64,000 nt of DNA from Streptomyces sp. NBC_01454 (GTDB taxonomy: Bacteria; Actinomycetota; Actinomycetes; Streptomycetales; Streptomycetaceae): contig NZ_CP109460.1 in assembly GCF_036227565.1 (NCBI RefSeq), positions 248,001 through 312,000 of the forward strand, in the 5' to 3' direction. Both the position numbers and the translations under genes were made by a program. How positions within the stretch are numbered: position 1 is the first letter of the stretch; the number at the start of each line of letters is the position of its first letter. Of the stretch, positions 54,661-63,384 are shown piece after piece. The notes under the pieces are model-generated. The model did no database searches. It was not told the DNA's origin and saw only the letters and a program-made list of their open reading frames with translations.

Positions 54661-54831
54661 GAGGCCGATCCCTTCCGGAGGCCGTGACCCCGCGCCGTGA
54701 GGAGGTCGGCGCGCGGCCCGGCTGTCGGTGCTGGCAAGAAGAGCTGATCAGCTAGCTGCCCGTCATCGTGCAGCACTCCAACCGTTGACGTCTACGAACA
54801 GTTAGTGCGTCCGATCTATTACGATCTCTAT

Positions 54832-55746
54832 ATGGATTGGACGAGTGCCCAGCTGCGGTCCCTGGTGGAGCTGACCCGGCGCGGCACGATCACCGCGGCG
54901 GCTCAGGCCCTTGGATACACGCCCGGCGGGGTCTCCCAGCAGATCGCCGCGCTGGAGAAGGCCGCCGGCATGGAGCTGCTGCGGCGGGTCGGGCGGCGGG
55001 TGGAGCTGACCGATGCCGGCCGGACGCTGGCGTGTCACGCCGAGCGGATCCTGTCCACGGAGGCGGAGGCCGTCGAGGCGCTGGAGCGCACCCGGCAGGA
55101 GGTCTCGGGGGTGCTGCAGGTCGGACTGTTCGCCACGGCGGCCGCCGAGATCCTGCCGCCGGCCCTGCAGGAGGTGCGGCGGGTGCATCCCGGGCTGACG
55201 GTGCACAGCCGCGATATGGACGTGGACGAGGTGCAGGACGCCGTCGCCTCCGGTGCGGTGGATCTGGCACTCGGCCTGGACTACCCGGACGTGCCCATTC
55301 CGCGTGAGCCCGCCGTGCGGGTGCGGCAGCTGTACCGCGAGCGGTTCTCGCTGGCGGTGCCGGCCGGATCGCTGGCCGGCCGCGAGGTGGCCGCCCTGGC
55401 GGACACCCAGGATCTGGGCTGGATCCTGCCGTCGCCCAACAGCTACTACGGCCGGGCGGTGCGCACCGCCTGCCGGCGCGCCGGCGTCGAGCCCCGGGTG
55501 CGGCACGAGGTGACGGACACGGCGGCCACGCTGGCGCTCGTCGAGGCGGGTATCGGGGTGAGCACGGTGACGGATCTGATGCTGGGCCTGCGGGCGTCGC
55601 GGCTCGATGTCGTACGGCTGCGGGAGCGGATCGAGCGACACATCGTCGTACTGTTCCGGTCCTCCGCCGAGCACCGGCCGACGGTGGCGGCGCTGGTGGA
55701 GGTGCTGCGGGCGGTGTCGGGAAGCCGGCGCGACACCGCAGGTTAG
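54832..55746 (+). CDS. LysR-family transcriptional regulator
   Basis: A 304-residue LysR regulator with N-terminal winged helix-turn-helix (about 3-60; GTITAAAQALGYTPGGVSQQIAALE) and a LysR substrate-binding domain (about 90-295). It is divergent from the FAD oxidase-hglS-amaB operon with a 171-bp gap, so it is the likely regulator of that operon, responding to a lysine pathway intermediate. ATG 54832 gives the family-typical start; GTG 54805 is also in frame. Direct repeats CGATCT lie just before the start (around 54811 and 54822). Confidence 0.88.
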   Translation: MDWTSAQLRSLVELTRRGTITAAAQALGYTPGGVSQQIAALEKAAGMELLRRVGRRVELTDAGRTLACHAERILSTEAEAVEALERTRQEVSGVLQVGLFATAAAEILPPALQEVRRVHPGLTVHSRDMDVDEVQDAVASGAVDLALGLDYPDVPIPREPAVRVRQLYRERFSLAVPAGSLAGREVAALADTQDLGWILPSPNSYYGRAVRTACRRAGVEPRVRHEVTDTAATLALVEAGIGVSTVTDLMLGLRASRLDVVRLRERIERHIVVLFRSSAEHRPTVAALVEVLRAVSGSRRDTAG

Positions 55747-55995
55747 CCACCCTCAACGGACCTGACCCCAGGGCGAGTTGCCGCGATCCCTCGGGCCGGT
55801 GCACCCGCCACGGCAGGAGGTCGTCCACTCGCCCTGCGGGGCCGGTTCACCAGCCCTCGTTGGCCTCAGCCCCGCAAGTTGTCGCGCTGCGGTCCCTGTT
55901 GCCGGGGCCGATCGTGAGTGATGGTTTCAGGCCAGTGGTGACCCACGCCACGACGGCAGCCCGTCGTGTTGCCGTTGGCTGACAGGGAGCGAGCG

Positions 55996-57519
55996 ATGTC
56001 CCCCCATCACACCCCGAAATCTCCGCTTCCCGCCCTGCTGGGAAGAGGTCCGCAGGGAATCTTCCGGCGCACACTGCCCCATGAACAGACCGGCGGGGAG
56101 CGCATGGTGCGCACCCTGGGCCTCACCCAGCTCACGATGATCGGCATCGGTGCCATCATCGGGGCCGGCATCTTCAGCCTGGCCGCGGCCGTCGCCCGCA
56201 ATGTCGCCGGTCCCGCCGTGCTCGTCTCGTTCCTGGTGGCGGGTGCCGCGTCGTTGTGTGCGGCGTTCGCCTATGCCGAGTTCGCCGGCATGGTGCCGAA
56301 AGCGGGCTCGTCCTACACCTACTGCGCCGCGGTCCTGGGGGAGATCGTCGGCTGGATCGTGGGCTGGGACCTGCTCCTGGAGTACACCGCGATCGTCGCC
56401 GTCGTGGCGATCGGGATGTCCGGCTATCTGGGATTTCTGCTGGACGCCGTCGGCATCCATCTGCCGGCCTGGGCCCTGGGCGCGCCCGGCACCGGGGCCG
56501 GCCACCGGGTCGATCTGCTGGCGGTCGTGATCTGTCTCGGGGTGGCCTGGCTGCTGACCCGGGGCACCCGTACCTCGGCGCGGGTGGAGACGGTGCTGAC
56601 CGTCGTCAAGATCGCCATCGTGCTGCTGGTGATCGTGGTCGGGTTCACCAAGGTCAAGACCGGCAATCTGCACCCCTTCGCGCCGTTCGGCCTCGGCGGG
56701 GCGTTCACCGGAGCGGCGACGGTCTTCTTCGCCGTCTTCGGTTACGACGCGCTGAGCACCGCCGCGGAGGAGTCGCTGGAGGCCCGGCGCAAGCTGCCGA
56801 AGGCGATGATGCTGTCGCTGGCGGTCTCCATGGTGCTCTACGTGCTGGTCTGCATCGTGCTCACCGGGATGCAGCACTACACCGAGATCAACCCGGAGAG
56901 CGGGATATCCAGCGCCTTCCGGAGCGTGGGACTGAGCGGGCTGGCCAATGTGATCGCCGTCGGCGCGGTCATCGGCATCGTCACCGTGACGTTCTCCTTC
57001 ATGATGGGCGCCGCCCGCCTGTGGTACGCACTCAGCCGGGACGGCCTGATGCCGGCCTGGTTCGGTGCCATCCACCCCAAGCGCAAGGTCCCGCACCGCG
57101 CCACCTGGCTGATCGGTGGGGTCTCCGCCGTGCTGGCGGGGGTGCTGCCCATCAACGCGGTGGCCGAACTCACCAATATCGGCGTGCTGTTGGCGTTCGT
57201 GGTGGTGTCCGCGTCGGTGCTGGTGCTGCGCTACCGCAAGCCCGACCTGAAGCGCGGTTTCCGCTGTCCGGGCATGCCGGTGGTGCCCGTCCTGGGCATG
57301 GCGTTCTCCGTGTGGCTGATGTCGTTCCTGCAGTGGGAGACCTGGGTGCGGCTCGGCGGCTGGCTGGTCGTCGGGCTGGTCATCTACGCCACGTACGGCT
57401 ATCGCCGCACCCGCACGGTCATGCCGGGCGGGTCGGTGGACCTCGACGCCCTGAACGAGATGCCCGACTCCGACGACATGCCCGACACCGACGACTCCCC
57501 GCCCGTGGCCGCCGGGTGA
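55996..57519 (+). CDS. APC-superfamily amino-acid permease, cationic amino-acid transporter type
   Basis: A 507-residue transporter with about twelve membrane helices. The first carries the APC substrate-binding motif IGIGAIIGAGIFSL, and FAYAEFAGMVPKAGSSYTY and FFAVFGYDALSTAAEE are typical of the YhdG/CAT group that moves lysine, arginine and other amino acids. It lies between the two parts of the lysine-catabolic locus and is a good candidate for uptake of lysine or pipecolate. ATG 55996 follows GGGAGCG. The tail is short, acidic and probably cytoplasmic. Confidence 0.9.
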   Translation: MSPHHTPKSPLPALLGRGPQGIFRRTLPHEQTGGERMVRTLGLTQLTMIGIGAIIGAGIFSLAAAVARNVAGPAVLVSFLVAGAASLCAAFAYAEFAGMVPKAGSSYTYCAAVLGEIVGWIVGWDLLLEYTAIVAVVAIGMSGYLGFLLDAVGIHLPAWALGAPGTGAGHRVDLLAVVICLGVAWLLTRGTRTSARVETVLTVVKIAIVLLVIVVGFTKVKTGNLHPFAPFGLGGAFTGAATVFFAVFGYDALSTAAEESLEARRKLPKAMMLSLAVSMVLYVLVCIVLTGMQHYTEINPESGISSAFRSVGLSGLANVIAVGAVIGIVTVTFSFMMGAARLWYALSRDGLMPAWFGAIHPKRKVPHRATWLIGGVSAVLAGVLPINAVAELTNIGVLLAFVVVSASVLVLRYRKPDLKRGFRCPGMPVVPVLGMAFSVWLMSFLQWETWVRLGGWLVVGLVIYATYGYRRTRTVMPGGSVDLDALNEMPDSDDMPDTDDSPPVAAG

Positions 57520-57613
57520 CGGCCGCGCCCCCGCTTCGCCCCTCCCCCGCGAGGGGCGGAGCGCGTCGTCCGGGCCGGTCGCCCGCGCGCCGGGGAGCCG
57601 GGAGCCGGGCCGG

Positions 57614-58528
57614 TCACTCGGCCGGCGCCGGATGGAGATACCGCTCCCCGGTGGGGACCGCGCGCCGCAGCGCCTCGATCATGGTGGTGAGCAGCGGATT
57701 GCTGTTCTCGCCGCGGTGCAGTGCCAGCACGGTGCGGTGTGCGGAGCGCTGGGTGAGCCGGGTGGCTTCGATGCCCTCGTCCGGGACATGACCGAGCGCC
57801 GGGACCACGGCCACCCCGAGGCCCGCGGACACCAGCTCGCGCACCACGCCGTAGTTGTTGCTGCGGAAGGCGACGGCGGCCTCGAACCCGGCGGCCGCGC
57901 ACAGCCGCACGAAGGACCGGGCCCCGGCGGTGCCCTCGCGGCTGGTGATCCAGCGGGCCCCGGACAGCTGCGGCAGCTGCGCGCTCAGCCCGCTGCCGCG
58001 CGCCCGGAGCAGGACCAGGTCCTCGCGCAGCAGGTGATGGCGGGTCAGACCGTCCGGCCACTGCCGGGGGCTGAGCCCGTACTCGTACACCAGCGCCACA
58101 TCCAGATCGCCGTGGCCGAGGGCGGTGATGAGCTCTTCGGGTTCGCCCTCCTCCAGCTGGATCTGCGCCCGCGGATGGGTGTCGACGAGCGCGGACAGGG
58201 CCGAGGGGACGAGCCGGACGTCGGCCGTGGGGAAGCTGCCCAGCCGCAGCCGGCCGGTGGCGCCGGTGGCGAGCTCGTGAACCTGGTGGTCCAGCTCGTC
58301 CATGGCGGCCAGCACATGGGTGCTGAGATCGACCAGGCGATGGGCCGCGGCCGTGGGGCGGATCCCGTGCGCCTCCCGCTCGAACAGCGACAGGCCGGTC
58401 TCCTTCTCCAGGGCGGAGATCTGCTGCGAGATGGCGGAGGCGGTGTAGCCGAGGTCGCGGGCGGCGAGGGCGAACGATTCGGTGCGGACGACGGCCTTCA
58501 GCGTGAGCAGATGCAGTGGCTTCAGCAA
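57614..58528 (-). CDS. LysR-family transcriptional regulator
   Basis: A 304-residue LysR regulator (helix-turn-helix about 18-60; SFALAARDLGYTASAISQQISALE; substrate-binding domain about 88-290). It is divergent from the YdiJ-type dehydrogenase gene with a 160-bp gap and probably controls the ydiJ-dehydrogenase operon. The TTG at 58528 is chosen because similarity starts at LLKPLHLLTLKAV and GGGAG precedes it; the frame upstream is open without similarity. Confidence 0.87.
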   Translation of the reverse strand: MLKPLHLLTLKAVVRTESFALAARDLGYTASAISQQISALEKETGLSLFEREAHGIRPTAAAHRLVDLSTHVLAAMDELDHQVHELATGATGRLRLGSFPTADVRLVPSALSALVDTHPRAQIQLEEGEPEELITALGHGDLDVALVYEYGLSPRQWPDGLTRHHLLREDLVLLRARGSGLSAQLPQLSGARWITSREGTAGARSFVRLCAAAGFEAAVAFRSNNYGVVRELVSAGLGVAVVPALGHVPDEGIEATRLTQRSAHRTVLALHRGENSNPLLTTMIEALRRAVPTGERYLHPAPAE

Positions 58529-58688
58529 CGCGGGCTCCCAGGGACGCAGGAGGAACGAGCATAAGCACTCTTTACCCTCAAGCGTCAATTCTTTCGCTCT
58601 GCTGGTTCTTGTCAGGTGCCCCGTACGGCCCACATCGTGGTCGGGACCAGGCGGAAGGTGACCGGTGAGCACGAAGGAGCACGCAACT

Positions 58689-61646
58689 GTGACCACGACA
58701 GCCCAGGGCCGTGGCAGCCTCGATGCGGCAGCTGTGGCCGAGGCCCTCCGGGAGGGGGACTGCGGCACGGTCGCCGGCGACCGCGGCACCCGGGCACGGT
58801 ACTCGGCCGATGCCTCCAACTACCGCCGGATCCCGCTGGCCGTGGTCTTCCCCCGCGAGCGCCGGCACATCCTCAACGCCCTCGGCGTGTGCCGGCGCCT
58901 GGGCGTGCCGGTCACCTGCCGGGGAGCGGGCACCAGCACCTCGGGGCAGGCCGTCGGATCGGGCGTGGTGCTCGACTTCTCCCGCTCCTTCAACCGGCTG
59001 CTCGCGCTGGACCCGCACGCCCGGACCGCGACCGTCCAGCCCGGCCTGGTGCTCGACGAGCTGCAGACGGCCGCCGCCGGGCACGGTCTGCTGTTCGGCG
59101 CCGACCCCTCCACGCACAGCCGCTGCACCCTGGGCGGCATGATCGGCAACAACGCGTGCGGATCGCACTCCCTCGCCTGGGGCCGCACCGCCGACAACAT
59201 CGTGGAACTCGACGTGGTGACCTACCGCGGCACGGTGGTCCGGCTCGGCGAGATGACCCAGGAGGAGATCGACGAGGCCATCGCCGCGGGGGACGACCGC
59301 GCGGAGCTGATCGCCGCGCTGCACCGCCTCGCCCAGCGCAATCTGGCGGTGCTGCGCACCGGGCTGGGGCAGTTCCCGCGGCAGGTCTCGGGCTATGCGC
59401 TGGAACAGCTGCTGCCCGAGCGGCGCTTCCACCTCGCGCGGGCGCTGGTCGGCAGTGAGGGCACGCTGGCCGTCGTGCTGTCGGCGACCGTCCGTCTGCT
59501 GGCCCCGCCGCCCGAGCGGGCACTGGTCGTCCTCGGTTTCTCGGACGCCTGCGCCGCGGCCGACGCGGTCCCCGCACTGCTCCGGCACCAGCCGTTGGCG
59601 CTGGAAGGACTCGACCACGCGCTGACCGACATCGTCACCCGGCCCGAGACCCGGGCCGCCATCGACACCCTGCCGGCCGCGCGGGCCTGGCTCTTCGCCG
59701 AGCTCGGCGGCACCGCGGAGACCCTTCCCCGGCAGGCCGAGGCGCTGGCCGCGGCCGCGCGGCAGGCCCCGGGCTGCACCGGCAGCGAGGTCATCGCCGA
59801 TCCGGCGCGCGCCCGCAGGCTGTGGCGGATCCGCGAGGACGGCGCCGGACTCGCCACCCGCTCGCCCGAGGGGCACGAAGCCTGGCCGGGGTGGGAGGAC
59901 GCCGCCGTCCCGCCCGAGCAACTGGGCTCCTATCTGCGGGAGTTCACCGCGCTGCTGGACCGCCATCAGCTCCAGGGCGCCGTCTACGGACACTTCGGCG
60001 AAGGCTGTCTGCACGTCCGCATCACCTTCGACTTCAGCACCGAAGAGGGGACCGCCGTCTTCCACGCCTTCGTCACCGAAGCCGCCCGGCTGATCGCCGC
60101 GCACGGCGGTTCGCTGTCCGGCGAGCACGGCGACGGCCAGGCCCGTTCCGCGCTGCTGCCCCTCCTGTACGGCCCCGAGATCATCGCCCTGTTCGAGGAG
60201 TTCAAGAACGCCTGGGACCCCGACAACGGCCTCAACCCCGGCATGATCGTGCGGCCGCTGCCCGTCGACACCCATCTGCGGGTCAGCCCGCACCGCACTC
60301 CCCTGCCGCTGGCCACCGTCTTCCCGTTCCCCCACGACGACGGTGACTTCGCCAAGGCCACCCGCCGGTGCGTCGGTGTCGGCAAGTGCCGCTCGGCGAG
60401 CGGCGGAGGGGGCGAGGTGATGTGCCCCAGCTACCGGGTCACCCTGGACGAGAAGGACTCCACGCGCGGCCGCGCCCGGCTGCTGTACGAGATGACCCAG
60501 GGGGAGGTGATCACCGACGGCTGGCGCTCCACCGAGGTCCGGGACGCCCTCGATCTGTGCCTGTCCTGCAAGGGATGCAGCGCCGACTGTCCCGTGGGCG
60601 TGGATGTGGCCACCTACAAGTCGGAGTTCCTGCACCACCATTACCAGGGGCGGCTGCGCCCCGCCTCGCACTACACCATGGGCTGGCTGCCACTGCTGGC
60701 ACGGCCGGCCGCCCGGATCCCCCGGCTGGTCAACGCGCTCACCTCCTCCTGGCTGGCCCCGGCGCTCAAACGGCTCGGCGGCATCGCCGCCCAGCGGGAC
60801 GTTCCCCGCTTCGCCGACCGGACCTTCCTGAGCTGGTTCCGCCGCCGTACCCCGCAGGGCGACGGCCGGCGCGGCCCGGTCATGCTGTGGGTCGACTCGT
60901 TCAACAACCACTTCAGTCCCGAGGTCCTCGCCGCGGGCGTGGCGGTCCTGGAGCACGCCGGTTTCCGGGTGCGGGTGCCGGACGGCACCCAGTGCTGCGG
61001 GCTCACCTGGATCACCACCGGGCAGCTCGGCGTCGCCCGCCGTATCGCCCGTCGGACCACCGCCGCACTACGGCCGGCCGTCCGGGCCGGTGTCCCCGTC
61101 GTCGGACTGGAGCCGAGCTGTACGGCGGCCCTCCGGGACGATCTCCCCGCACTCCTCGACGGCGACGAGGACGCCCGGGCGCTCGGCCGGTCCACCCTCA
61201 CCCTCGCCGAACTCCTCGTCGACCACGCCCCCGGCTGGCAGCCCCCGCAGATCGAGGCCCGCTCGATCAGCCAGACCCACTGCCACCAGCACGCCACCTC
61301 CGGCTTCGGCGCCGACAGCACCCTGCTGGCCCGGATGGGCGTCGACAACACCGCACTCGCTTCCGGATGCTGCGGTCTGGCCGGCAACTTCGGCTTCGAA
61401 CGCGGCCATTACGAGGTCTCGGTGGCCGCGGGCGAACAGGTGCTGCTCCCCGCGGTGCGCGCGGCCGGAGCCGACACCCGGATCCTCGCCGACGGCTTCA
61501 GCTGCCGCACCCAGATCGCCCAGCAGACCTCGCGTCACGGCACCCATCTCGCCCAGCTGATCGCCCACGCCCTGCCCCCGTCCGGCACGTCCGGCCGGCC
61601 CGCCTCGCCCGCCCTTCCCAGCGATAAGGAACACACCCGTGACTGA
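58689..61646 (+). CDS. ydiJ: YdiJ-type FAD/Fe-S dehydrogenase, probable D-2-hydroxyglutarate dehydrogenase
   Basis: A 985-residue fusion enzyme: FAD-binding domain (about 30-240; RGAGTSTSGQAVGSGVVLDFSR, NNACGSHSLAWGRTADN), FAD-oxidase C-terminal domain to about 530 (GHFGEGCLHVRI, SLSGEHGDGQARS), a ferredoxin-like module with CVGVGKC, CPSYR and CLSCKGCSADCPVGVD, and a C-terminal region with CCG motifs (TQCCGLTW, GCCGLAGNFG). YdiJ-like enzymes oxidise D-2-hydroxyglutarate to 2-oxoglutarate, the step after HglS. GTG 58689 has AAGGAG at 9 bases; GTG 58665 is an alternative. Its stop overlaps the next start by 8 bases. Confidence 0.88.
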   Translation: MTTTAQGRGSLDAAAVAEALREGDCGTVAGDRGTRARYSADASNYRRIPLAVVFPRERRHILNALGVCRRLGVPVTCRGAGTSTSGQAVGSGVVLDFSRSFNRLLALDPHARTATVQPGLVLDELQTAAAGHGLLFGADPSTHSRCTLGGMIGNNACGSHSLAWGRTADNIVELDVVTYRGTVVRLGEMTQEEIDEAIAAGDDRAELIAALHRLAQRNLAVLRTGLGQFPRQVSGYALEQLLPERRFHLARALVGSEGTLAVVLSATVRLLAPPPERALVVLGFSDACAAADAVPALLRHQPLALEGLDHALTDIVTRPETRAAIDTLPAARAWLFAELGGTAETLPRQAEALAAAARQAPGCTGSEVIADPARARRLWRIREDGAGLATRSPEGHEAWPGWEDAAVPPEQLGSYLREFTALLDRHQLQGAVYGHFGEGCLHVRITFDFSTEEGTAVFHAFVTEAARLIAAHGGSLSGEHGDGQARSALLPLLYGPEIIALFEEFKNAWDPDNGLNPGMIVRPLPVDTHLRVSPHRTPLPLATVFPFPHDDGDFAKATRRCVGVGKCRSASGGGGEVMCPSYRVTLDEKDSTRGRARLLYEMTQGEVITDGWRSTEVRDALDLCLSCKGCSADCPVGVDVATYKSEFLHHHYQGRLRPASHYTMGWLPLLARPAARIPRLVNALTSSWLAPALKRLGGIAAQRDVPRFADRTFLSWFRRRTPQGDGRRGPVMLWVDSFNNHFSPEVLAAGVAVLEHAGFRVRVPDGTQCCGLTWITTGQLGVARRIARRTTAALRPAVRAGVPVVGLEPSCTAALRDDLPALLDGDEDARALGRSTLTLAELLVDHAPGWQPPQIEARSISQTHCHQHATSGFGADSTLLARMGVDNTALASGCCGLAGNFGFERGHYEVSVAAGEQVLLPAVRAAGADTRILADGFSCRTQIAQQTSRHGTHLAQLIAHALPPSGTSGRPASPALPSDKEHTRD

Positions 61647-62787
61647 TGCACTCTCCCTCGTCGACGAGTGGGGCCCCGAGAAGATCGTCGTCGTCTCCCA
61701 CCGGCGGACCGGGATGAAGGGCGTCCTGGTGATCGACAACACCGCCCGCGGCATCGGCAAGGGCGGAACCCGCATGAGCCCCGGCGTGACCGTCGACGAG
61801 GTGTCCCGGCTGGCCCGGGTCATGACGTGGAAGTGGGCCGCCGCCGATCTCTTCTACGGCGGCGCCAAGGCCGGCATCGTCGCCGACCCCGCCTCCCGCG
61901 ACAAGGAGGCGGTGCTGCGCGCCTTCGCCCGCGCACTGTCCAACGAGGTACCCCGCGAGTATGTGATGGGGCTCGACATGGGCCTGACGGAGGACGACGC
62001 CGCCATCATCCAGGACGAGTTGGGCGACCGCGGTGCCGCCGTCGGCACCCCCGAACATCTCGGCGGGGTGGCCTACGACCGGCTCGGGGTCACCGGCTAC
62101 GGAGTCGCCGAGGCCGCCGACGCCGCGGCACGGCACCAGGGGCTGTCCCTGGCCGGGTCCCGGGTCGCCCTTCAAGGCTTCGGTGCGGTGGGCAGCGCCG
62201 CCGCCCGGCGCTTCGCCGCACTCGGCGCCACCGTCGTGGCGGTGTCCACCGCCCACGGGGCGCTGCACGACCCCAGCGGTCTCGACATCGACGCGCTGCT
62301 GACGGCGCGTGCGGAACACGGGGACCACTTCGTCACCCGCCGGCCCAGCGGTACCGCGCTCGCCGCGGGCGGCGAACTCACCGTTGACTGCGACATCGTG
62401 GTGCCCGCCGCGCTACAGGACGTGATCACCCACCGGACGGCTCATGAGATCAAGGCGAAGCTCGTGGTGGAAGGCGCCAATCTGCCCACCTCCGCGCAGG
62501 CCCGGACCGTCCTCGCGGAGCGCGGGATCACCGTGGTCCCCGACTTCGTGGCCAACGCCGGCGGCGTGGTCGCGGCCGCCTTCGCCATGGACGCCCGCTA
62601 CTCCGGCTTCCGCCCGGAGACCGCCGGCATCTTCGAGACGGTCTCGGCGAAGCTGCGCGCCAACACGGTGACCGTCCTGGACGAGGCCCGGCAGCAGGAG
62701 GTCACCCCGCACACCGCCGGTCGCCGGCTGGCCGAGGCACGGGTGCGGACCGCCATGGAGAGCAAGGGACGTATCCCGCGCGGCTGA
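61639..62787 (+). CDS. Glu/Leu/Phe/Val dehydrogenase family protein
   Basis: A 382-residue NAD(P)-dependent amino-acid dehydrogenase: N-terminal domain with GGTRMSPGVT, MTWKWAAADLFYGGAKAGI (substrate-binding Lys) and GLDMGLTEDDAAII, and a Rossmann domain with LQGFGAVGSAAARRFAALGATVVAVS. It overlaps the YdiJ-type gene by 8 bases and is translationally coupled. Glutamate is the default substrate, but in this locus it could deaminate 2-aminoadipate to 2-oxoadipate, a step otherwise without a visible gene. The GTG at 61639 follows AAGGA. Length is a little short of classical glutamate dehydrogenases. Confidence 0.85.
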   Translation: MTDALSLVDEWGPEKIVVVSHRRTGMKGVLVIDNTARGIGKGGTRMSPGVTVDEVSRLARVMTWKWAAADLFYGGAKAGIVADPASRDKEAVLRAFARALSNEVPREYVMGLDMGLTEDDAAIIQDELGDRGAAVGTPEHLGGVAYDRLGVTGYGVAEAADAAARHQGLSLAGSRVALQGFGAVGSAAARRFAALGATVVAVSTAHGALHDPSGLDIDALLTARAEHGDHFVTRRPSGTALAAGGELTVDCDIVVPAALQDVITHRTAHEIKAKLVVEGANLPTSAQARTVLAERGITVVPDFVANAGGVVAAAFAMDARYSGFRPETAGIFETVSAKLRANTVTVLDEARQQEVTPHTAGRRLAEARVRTAMESKGRIPRG

Positions 62788-62868
62788 CCGTGCTCCGGGT
62801 GTGCGTAGTGGGGGGCGGTGGTGCGCCGACTGGAGGCACAGGCCCGCCCGGGGCCGGGGCGATGTCCG

Positions 62869-63342
62869 TCAGCCTGTGGGCGTGCCGATCCGGTGGCGTT
62901 CGAGCACGGAGCGCAGCTTCGAGAGGGCGCGGAGGGCGGCCGAGGCGGAGGAACCGTCGAGCGTGTCTCCGATCAGCTCGGCGAGTCCATTGGTGAATGT
63001 CTTCTCCGCCGCGTCGACGAGCTGCGAGCCATCGTCGGTCAGGGCCAGCACTGAGGACCGGCGATCGGATGGATTCGGCTGCCGGACGACCCATCCCTGT
63101 TTCTCCAGACGGTCGACGCCCTTGCTGGTCGCCCCGACGCCGACGGCGAACTCGGCGGCGAGATCCGCCACCCGGGCTCCGGGTCGTTCGCGCAGGAAGC
63201 GCAGGAACTCGAACTGCGAGGTGACGATCCCGTGCTGCTCACGGAGACGGTCGTTCAGTGCGTTGTAGAGGCGCGTCTCGCACCGGACGAGGTCGGCGAA
63301 GAAGGCCGGCAGGTCGGCCGCAGCACGCGATGTATATTCCAC
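62869..63342 (-). CDS. MarR-family transcriptional regulator
   Basis: A 157-residue MarR regulator with winged helix-turn-helix (VADLAAEFAVGVGATSKGVDRLEKQGWV) and the wing NPSDRRSSVLALTDDG. It is divergent from an esterase gene with a 42-bp gap and probably represses it. The start is GTG 63342, which overlaps an AT-rich inverted repeat. Confidence 0.88.
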   Translation of the reverse strand: MEYTSRAAADLPAFFADLVRCETRLYNALNDRLREQHGIVTSQFEFLRFLRERPGARVADLAAEFAVGVGATSKGVDRLEKQGWVVRQPNPSDRRSSVLALTDDGSQLVDAAEKTFTNGLAELIGDTLDGSSASAALRALSKLRSVLERHRIGTPTG

Positions 63343-63350
63343 GGCATATA
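63333..63350. promoter_or_regulatory. AT-rich inverted repeat TATAT-N8-ATATA, MarR operator candidate
   Basis: Arms at 63333-63337 and 63346-63350 flank the MarR start codon in the divergent promoter region. This is one of the most AT-rich spots around, and the position suits autoregulation and control of the esterase gene. Confidence 0.5.
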
Positions 63351-63384
63351 GTGTACTGGAAGCTACTTCCGCGGGAGCACCGTC

